DNA of 16,953 nucleotides from Eubacterium sp. GTDB lineage: Bacteria; Bacillota; Clostridia; Lachnospirales; Lachnospiraceae. The notes under the pieces are model-generated. The model was given only the letters and a program-made list of their open reading frames with translations. It made no database searches and was not told where the DNA came from. The stretch covers positions 1 to 16,953 of the forward strand of contig DOVJ01000230.1 of NCBI GenBank assembly GCA_003520145.1, written 5' to 3'. Positions 14,008 to 16,953 of this stretch are shown here, piece by piece. Position 1 is the first letter of the stretch, and every line of letters starts with the position of its first letter. The position numbers were made by a program, and so were the translations under genes.

Positions 14008-15922
14008 GACCAGCTCCCTTCTTAGATGCTGACTTAATGCCGGCGAACGTAAACAAACCTATTCCAACTACCAATACGACAACAATCACGAGTATAACTT
14101 TACCCACAATATTCGTACTCTTTTTATCCTTAGTAGACTTAGTTGCCTGATTCTTCTTAACAGTCTCATCAGCTTTATTTTCTGCTTCAGTGACATTTTC
14201 ATCTGGCTTCGTCTCGACAACTTCAGGTGCTTTAGTAGTTTCTTCTATTACCTTCTTTGTCTCGACACTTATAAGCCTACCCATTTCGTCAACATCAACC
14301 TTAGAAAGATTTGTATCAACCATCTTCTCTACCGAATAACCTGCATCGACAAATGCTTTGAGAAGAGGATCATCTCCTACATACACAACCTTTACTGTCG
14401 GATTTTCTACATAATCATTTTTGACAGTTATTGTGTATATGCCTGGTTCCTTATATATCTTTCCACTTTCAGAAACCTGATTACTTCTGGTATCTCTTGA
14501 ATAAAAATCGCCATTCTTGGTCAATATATCTCTCTTAATCTCTACATTGAGATATCTCGATTTTGCAAGATCTATCATGAATCCATCAGAAACATGTGCG
14601 TTATTAAGGATTTCACCTTTTCTGTTTCCTGAAGAATCCACTTCAAAGAGGAAACCGTTACAATCACCATTACGTACCTTGAACTCGAACTTTATCTGAT
14701 AATCAAAGTACCCATATTGTTCTTTACCAAGAACGTTCTTACCTTCAGGCTGTTTGATCTGATAATCAAGAACAGCTTCATAATCACCTTCTTCATAAGT
14801 ATAGATAGGTTTATCACTGTTAACAGAAACCATAGAAGCAATAAAATCTCTATGCTTTACAGGTTCTTCCTTCTTATTGTCAGCATCAGTCTTTCTGATT
14901 ATGAACATTCCCTTTCCGAAGTCGGTATTCTTAAGTCCGAAGTAATTATCAGATGCTTTACTCTGACTATTGATGATAACTCCTGATTTGCCATTAAGCT
15001 TATCGATATTCAAGCCATCTGCAAGTTCAAACCATACCGAGATTTCATCACCAACATTTTTCAATAATACAGGAGTATCACCATCCATCTTAACGGTAGT
15101 ATAACCGCCTGCATAGAATCCACCAAGATTCCAACCAAAGTGTGGATCATTCTTACCTAAGGTAATAGTGGTTGAAAAGCCTGAATCAAGCTTCTTAGCT
15201 GTAGGTTCACTAGCAAGAAGGCGCTTATTGCCCTTCTCCCATGACCTTGAATCAGCATATCTTACATAGAACTCATATACTTCAAGACAATACTTTGACT
15301 CATATACATCCTTGGTCTTGAATAATTCCTTCTTCGTACCAGTCTTTCTGCAGAATTCATATGCTACATATACCTTATAATATGCACCATTGGTGATATT
15401 ATCGTTCTGAGAGCCATAGAACTGAGTCTCAGTTTCTTTACCAAATACATCGCCTTTTTTAAAAACAGTTTTCCAGTTACTTCCATTAGAAGAGTTTTGA
15501 ACTATAATCGCAGCCTTACCAACTTTACTGCCAAGAGATATACCAGCAGCAGATTTGCCATCGTTAGATGTAAGATGCCACTCTGAAGCGCCGGTATTTG
15601 CAAGAAGCCACTTCTGATCCATAGTATAAGACAAAGTAAAGCTCTCATCATCAGCTAATACATAATCACCATTCTGCATAGTGTATGAACCGTTAAAATA
15701 GAGCTTTCCGAGAGTCTTAGAATTATCCTTAGTACTTACATCACCAGAGCCAGGAACTTTAAAGCTGCTTCCCGCTTTCTCATAATACTTTCCTTCTATT
15801 TCACCCTTCGAAGAAGCGGCACTCACATGCACAGGTGCAAACCACGAAAATGTGCCTATAATCATAGCCATAATCAGCAAATAGGCAAAACATTTTCCTA
15901 TTATATGGTGTCTTTTATTCAT
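13979..15922 (-). CDS. Large secreted surface protein with C-terminal membrane anchor, first gene of the toxin-like operon
   Basis: A 647-residue protein of no family I can name. An N-terminal signal peptide (1-35) ends near VHVSA-AS. The ectodomain looks beta-rich in two parts. The first (about 40-345) is lectin/concanavalin-like in texture and contains NDPHFGWNLGGFYAGGYT (258-275). The second (about 355-515) ends in YTITVKNDYVENPTVKVVYV, like an Ig/Fn-type strand pair. An acidic Glu/Lys/Thr stalk (556-602) precedes one membrane segment (604-628) and a charged cytoplasmic tail of about 19 residues. It is therefore a type I membrane protein. It heads the operon and overlaps the toxin lipoprotein gene by 29 bp, suggesting matched production. 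The ATG at 15922 has AAAGGAG 8 nt upstream; an in-frame GTG at 15940 would add six residues. A role in display, adhesion or delivery of the toxin is inference only. Confidence 0.88.
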   Translation of the reverse strand: MNKRHHIIGKCFAYLLIMAMIIGTFSWFAPVHVSAASSKGEIEGKYYEKAGSSFKVPGSGDVSTKDNSKTLGKLYFNGSYTMQNGDYVLADDESFTLSYTMDQKWLLANTGASEWHLTSNDGKSAAGISLGSKVGKAAIIVQNSSNGSNWKTVFKKGDVFGKETETQFYGSQNDNITNGAYYKVYVAYEFCRKTGTKKELFKTKDVYESKYCLEVYEFYVRYADSRSWEKGNKRLLASEPTAKKLDSGFSTTITLGKNDPHFGWNLGGFYAGGYTTVKMDGDTPVLLKNVGDEISVWFELADGLNIDKLNGKSGVIINSQSKASDNYFGLKNTDFGKGMFIIRKTDADNKKEEPVKHRDFIASMVSVNSDKPIYTYEEGDYEAVLDYQIKQPEGKNVLGKEQYGYFDYQIKFEFKVRNGDCNGFLFEVDSSGNRKGEILNNAHVSDGFMIDLAKSRYLNVEIKRDILTKNGDFYSRDTRSNQVSESGKIYKEPGIYTITVKNDYVENPTVKVVYVGDDPLLKAFVDAGYSVEKMVDTNLSKVDVDEMGRLISVETKKVIEETTKAPEVVETKPDENVTEAENKADETVKKNQATKSTKDKKSTNIVGKVILVIVVVLVVGIGLFTFAGIKSASKKGAGHDGENDKKE

Positions 15923-15930
15923 AAGCAACT

Positions 15931-15956
15931 CTCCTTTCACATCAAAAATTCTCCTT
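15931..15956 (-). promoter_or_regulatory. Duplicated ribosome site with start-stop codon pair in the operon leader
   Basis: Two AAGGAG sites occur 20 bp apart on the minus strand (15951-15956 and 15931-15936). The upstream one is followed after 8 nt by ATGTGA, an AUG directly joined to a UGA stop (15937-15942). The downstream site serves the ATG at 15922. The in-frame GTG at 15940 overlaps the start-stop pair and could also be used from the first site. Confidence 0.6.
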
Positions 15957-15963
15957 TGATAAT

Positions 15964-15992
15964 ATTATAACGCAATATAGCACTATTTTCAA
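15964..15992 (-). promoter_or_regulatory. Sigma-A type promoter of the toxin-like operon
   Basis: Minus strand: -35 TTGAAA (15987-15992), a 17-bp spacer and -10 TATAAT (15964-15969). This is near consensus and so predicts strong expression unless repressed. The expected start of transcription is near 15957, leaving a leader of about 35 nt. Confidence 0.85.
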
Positions 15993-16000
15993 CGCATTAT
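15969..16000. repeat. Direct repeat AACGCA(A/T)TAT in the divergent promoter, possible operator
   Basis: AACGCAATAT (15969-15978) and AACGCATTAT (15991-16000) match at 9 of 10 bases and are 22 bp apart, about two helical turns. One touches the -10 and the other the -35 of the toxin operon promoter. The divergent XRE gene is the obvious candidate for a protein binding here. Confidence 0.5.
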
Positions 16001-16011
16001 TTCATTAAATT

Positions 16012-16039
16012 TTGCACGATAATATACTATAATTATAAT
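16012..16039 (+). promoter_or_regulatory. Candidate promoter of the XRE regulator
   Basis: Plus strand: TTGCAC (16012-16017), a 16-bp spacer and TATAAT (16034-16039). The predicted transcript would begin at or within the ribosome site, so one of the overlapping -10-like sequences upstream (TATACT at 16023, TATAAT at 16028, each with poor -35) may be the one used. The region is AT-rich and ambiguous. Confidence 0.4.
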
Positions 16040-16054
16040 GTAAGGAGCAAAGAC

Positions 16055-16351
16055 ATGGAGATACACAAGAAGCTTAAGGAAGCCAGATTAAATATGAATA
16101 TGAGTATCTACAGATTATCTCAGATCACTGGTATATCACAGACACATCTGAGAGATATCGAACGTGGCGACAGAAATCCATCTCTGGATACACTTATGCG
16201 AATATCTACTCCTCTTGGATTAAATCCAGGAGATCTTTTCGGTCCGTCTACAATCGACGACCTCACCCAAGACGAAAAAGAGCTCCTGTATTACTACAGA
16301 AGCCTCCCTGTCAACAAAGCCAAAGCCTTATTCTACTTTTTAAAATCCTAA
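16055..16351 (+). CDS. XRE/Cro-family helix-turn-helix transcriptional regulator
   Basis: A 98-residue regulator and the only plus-strand protein gene. The N-terminal HTH_3 domain (about 4-62) contains KLKEARLNMNMSIYRLSQIT, then GISQTHLRDIERGDRNPSLD, the classic helix-turn-helix with the ERG turn, and ends PGDLF. The tail (70-98, TQDEKELLYYYRSLPVNKAK) is helical and probably mediates dimerisation, as in SinR-like regulators. The ATG follows TAAGGAGC at 6-7 nt. It is divergent from the toxin-like operon, with 132 bp between start codons, so it probably represses that operon, itself, or both. This is inferred from position. Downstream, 16352-16422 is AT-rich and has no gene; the shared hairpin at 16428-16457 may end this transcript weakly. 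Confidence 0.92.
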   Translation: MEIHKKLKEARLNMNMSIYRLSQITGISQTHLRDIERGDRNPSLDTLMRISTPLGLNPGDLFGPSTIDDLTQDEKELLYYYRSLPVNKAKALFYFLKS

Positions 16352-16422
16352 TCAAATTCCTTCTTTTTATACCTATACTCTCTATCTATATCTGTCAGAT
16401 TTACCTTGCCTTTCTATAGAAT

Positions 16423-16457
16423 AAAAAAACTAAGACCCAATCTCTTAGGTCTTAGTT
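16423..16457 (-). terminator. Intrinsic terminator of the tRNA cluster
   Basis: Minus strand: a perfect 10-bp stem AACTAAGACC / GGTCTTAGTT with a 10-nt loop, followed by a run of seven T (including stem bases). It lies 5 bp after tRNA-Arg. On the plus strand the same hairpin is followed only by TCTAG, so it could at best stop the XRE transcript weakly. Confidence 0.92.
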
Positions 16458-16462
16458 TCTAG

Positions 16463-16536
<74 letters not shown>

Positions 16537-16540
16537 ATAA

Positions 16541-16626
16541 TGCCGGCGACCGGGGTCGAACCGGTACGAGAGGTGAGTCTCACGGGATTTTAAGTCCCGG
16601 GCGTCTGCCAATTCCGCCACGCCGGC
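16541..16626 (-). tRNA. tRNA-Leu(TAA)
   Basis: An 86-nt class II tRNA on the minus strand: acceptor GCCGGCG/CGCCGGC, anticodon loop CTTAAAA with anticodon TAA, a long variable arm (TGAGACTCACCTCTCG), T-loop TTCGACC, discriminator A as required for leucine. CCA is not encoded. It lies 4 bp upstream of tRNA-Arg, so both are surely cut from one transcript. Confidence 0.96.
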
Positions 16627-16772
16627 ATATGTCATAAGGTGTCAGTGAAGCTGACGAAACCTTGTGACCGGACTCCATCACGAAGTGATGCAGTAAACAT
16701 CATATCCTTCTCATAAGCAGCCCCCTGCCTGATCTGATCAAACAAGGAACCGTATTAACCGGATACAATGAA
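16627..16772 (-). other. Structured spacer between tRNA-Val and tRNA-Leu
   Basis: This 146-bp gap is far longer than the 4-bp gap next to it. It contains a hairpin CATCAC-GAA-GTGATG (16676-16690) and a second hairpin GTCAG-TGAAG-CTGAC (16641-16655) extended by AAGGT/ACCTT. A 23-codon open frame (16632-16703, minus strand) starts with two ATGs after GAGAAGGAT, but spacing is poor and coding cannot be supported. It may be only a processed spacer or a small structured RNA. Confidence 0.4.
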
Positions 16773-16845
16773 TGGGACCTACAGGGCTCGAACCTGTGAC
16801 CCTCTGCTTGTAAGGCAGATGCTCTCCCAGCTGAGCTAAGATCCC
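16773..16845 (-). tRNA. tRNA-Val(TAC)
   Basis: A 73-nt cloverleaf on the minus strand: acceptor GGGATCT/AGGTCCC (one T-G pair), D-arm TTAGCTCAGCTGGGAGAGC, anticodon stem-loop TCTGC-CTTACAA-GCAGA with anticodon TAC, T-loop TTCGAGC, discriminator A. CCA is not encoded. Confidence 0.96.
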
Positions 16846-16864
16846 AAAATAAAAAACCGGGATA

Positions 16865-16894
16865 AATAAAAGCGGAATCCGTAAAAGAATTCCG
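16865..16894 (-). terminator. Weak hairpin between tRNA-Asp and tRNA-Val
   Basis: Minus strand: CGGAAT/ATTCCG stem with a 10-nt loop, followed by CTTTTATTT. It may be a partial terminator or a processing hairpin in the tRNA transcript. The stem is short and the loop large, so termination is doubtful. Confidence 0.4.
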
Positions 16895-16896
16895 TG

Positions 16897-16953
16897 CGAC
16901 CCAGATCGGACTCGAACCGACGACCTCCGCCGTGACAGGGCGGCGCTCTAACC
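16897..16953 (-). tRNA. tRNA-Asp(GTC), 5' end beyond window
   Basis: The visible 57 nt hold part of the D-arm (GGTTAGAGCGCC), the anticodon stem-loop CCGCC-CTGTCAC-GGCGG with anticodon GTC, the T-arm with TTCGAGT, the acceptor 3' strand CTGGGTC and discriminator G, as expected for aspartate. About 15-20 nt of the 5' side lie past the edge. CCA is not encoded. Confidence 0.93.

Noticed and set aside
16632..16703. 23-codon minus-strand frame between tRNA-Val and tRNA-Leu, after GAGAAGGAT
   Set aside because: The ribosome-site spacing is too short for the first ATG and marginal for the second, and its codons mostly follow the hairpin arms. Not supportable as a gene.

Overview
The window reads as chromosome of a low-GC Gram-positive anaerobe, most likely a Lachnospiraceae-type Clostridia member of gut or rumen. 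Grounds: strong AGGAGG-type ribosome sites, sigma-A type promoters, lipoproteins, a large secreted pectin methylesterase with a PxTG(D)-like C-terminal anchor, tRNA genes without an encoded CCA, and GC around 40% by eye. The species is inferred, not proven. Every protein gene but one is on the minus strand, so the layout below runs from high to low coordinates.

Right edge (16463-16953): a minus-strand tRNA cluster, Asp(GTC, cut by the edge), Val(TAC), Leu(TAA), Arg(ACG), closed by a clear intrinsic terminator. A 146-bp spacer between Val and Leu holds small hairpins. Next comes a plus-strand XRE/Cro-type regulator (16055-16351), divergent from the operon that follows.

Toxin-like operon (11730-15922), the most interesting part: four tightly packed minus-strand genes behind a near-consensus promoter (TTGAAA-17-TATAAT). 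They are (a) a 647-aa secreted, membrane-anchored surface protein; (b) a 411-aa lipoprotein with a Gly/Ala-rich hydrophobic middle and a C-terminal PD-(D/E)XK-like nuclease toxin domain; (c) a 134-aa protein resembling Imm70/YxxD-type immunity proteins; (d) a 195-aa protein with a HEPN-like RNNLVH motif, a charged helix and a C-terminal membrane anchor. A hairpin terminator ends the unit. This looks like a polymorphic toxin-immunity cassette using a surface-lipoprotein format in place of the usual LXG/type VII format. I know of no description of this arrangement.

Pectin gene (6692-11521): a 1609-aa wall-associated protein with three related N-terminal repeats, several beta-rich modules, a CE8 pectinesterase domain with all catalytic residues, a Thr/Gly repeat linker and a sorting-signal-like tail.

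Transporter operon (1389-6529): a family 5 solute-binding lipoprotein, two permeases, two short ATPases (Dpp/Opp/Nik class) and a small coupled protein of unknown function, from a good promoter just after the pectinesterase terminator. Left edge (1-1308): tRNA-Gln(CTG) with its own promoter and a terminator-like hairpin, then a CvfB-type S1 RNA-binding protein and a RidA-family deaminase (cut by the edge). There is almost no space for a separate promoter between the hairpin and cvfB, so read-through or attenuation is likely.
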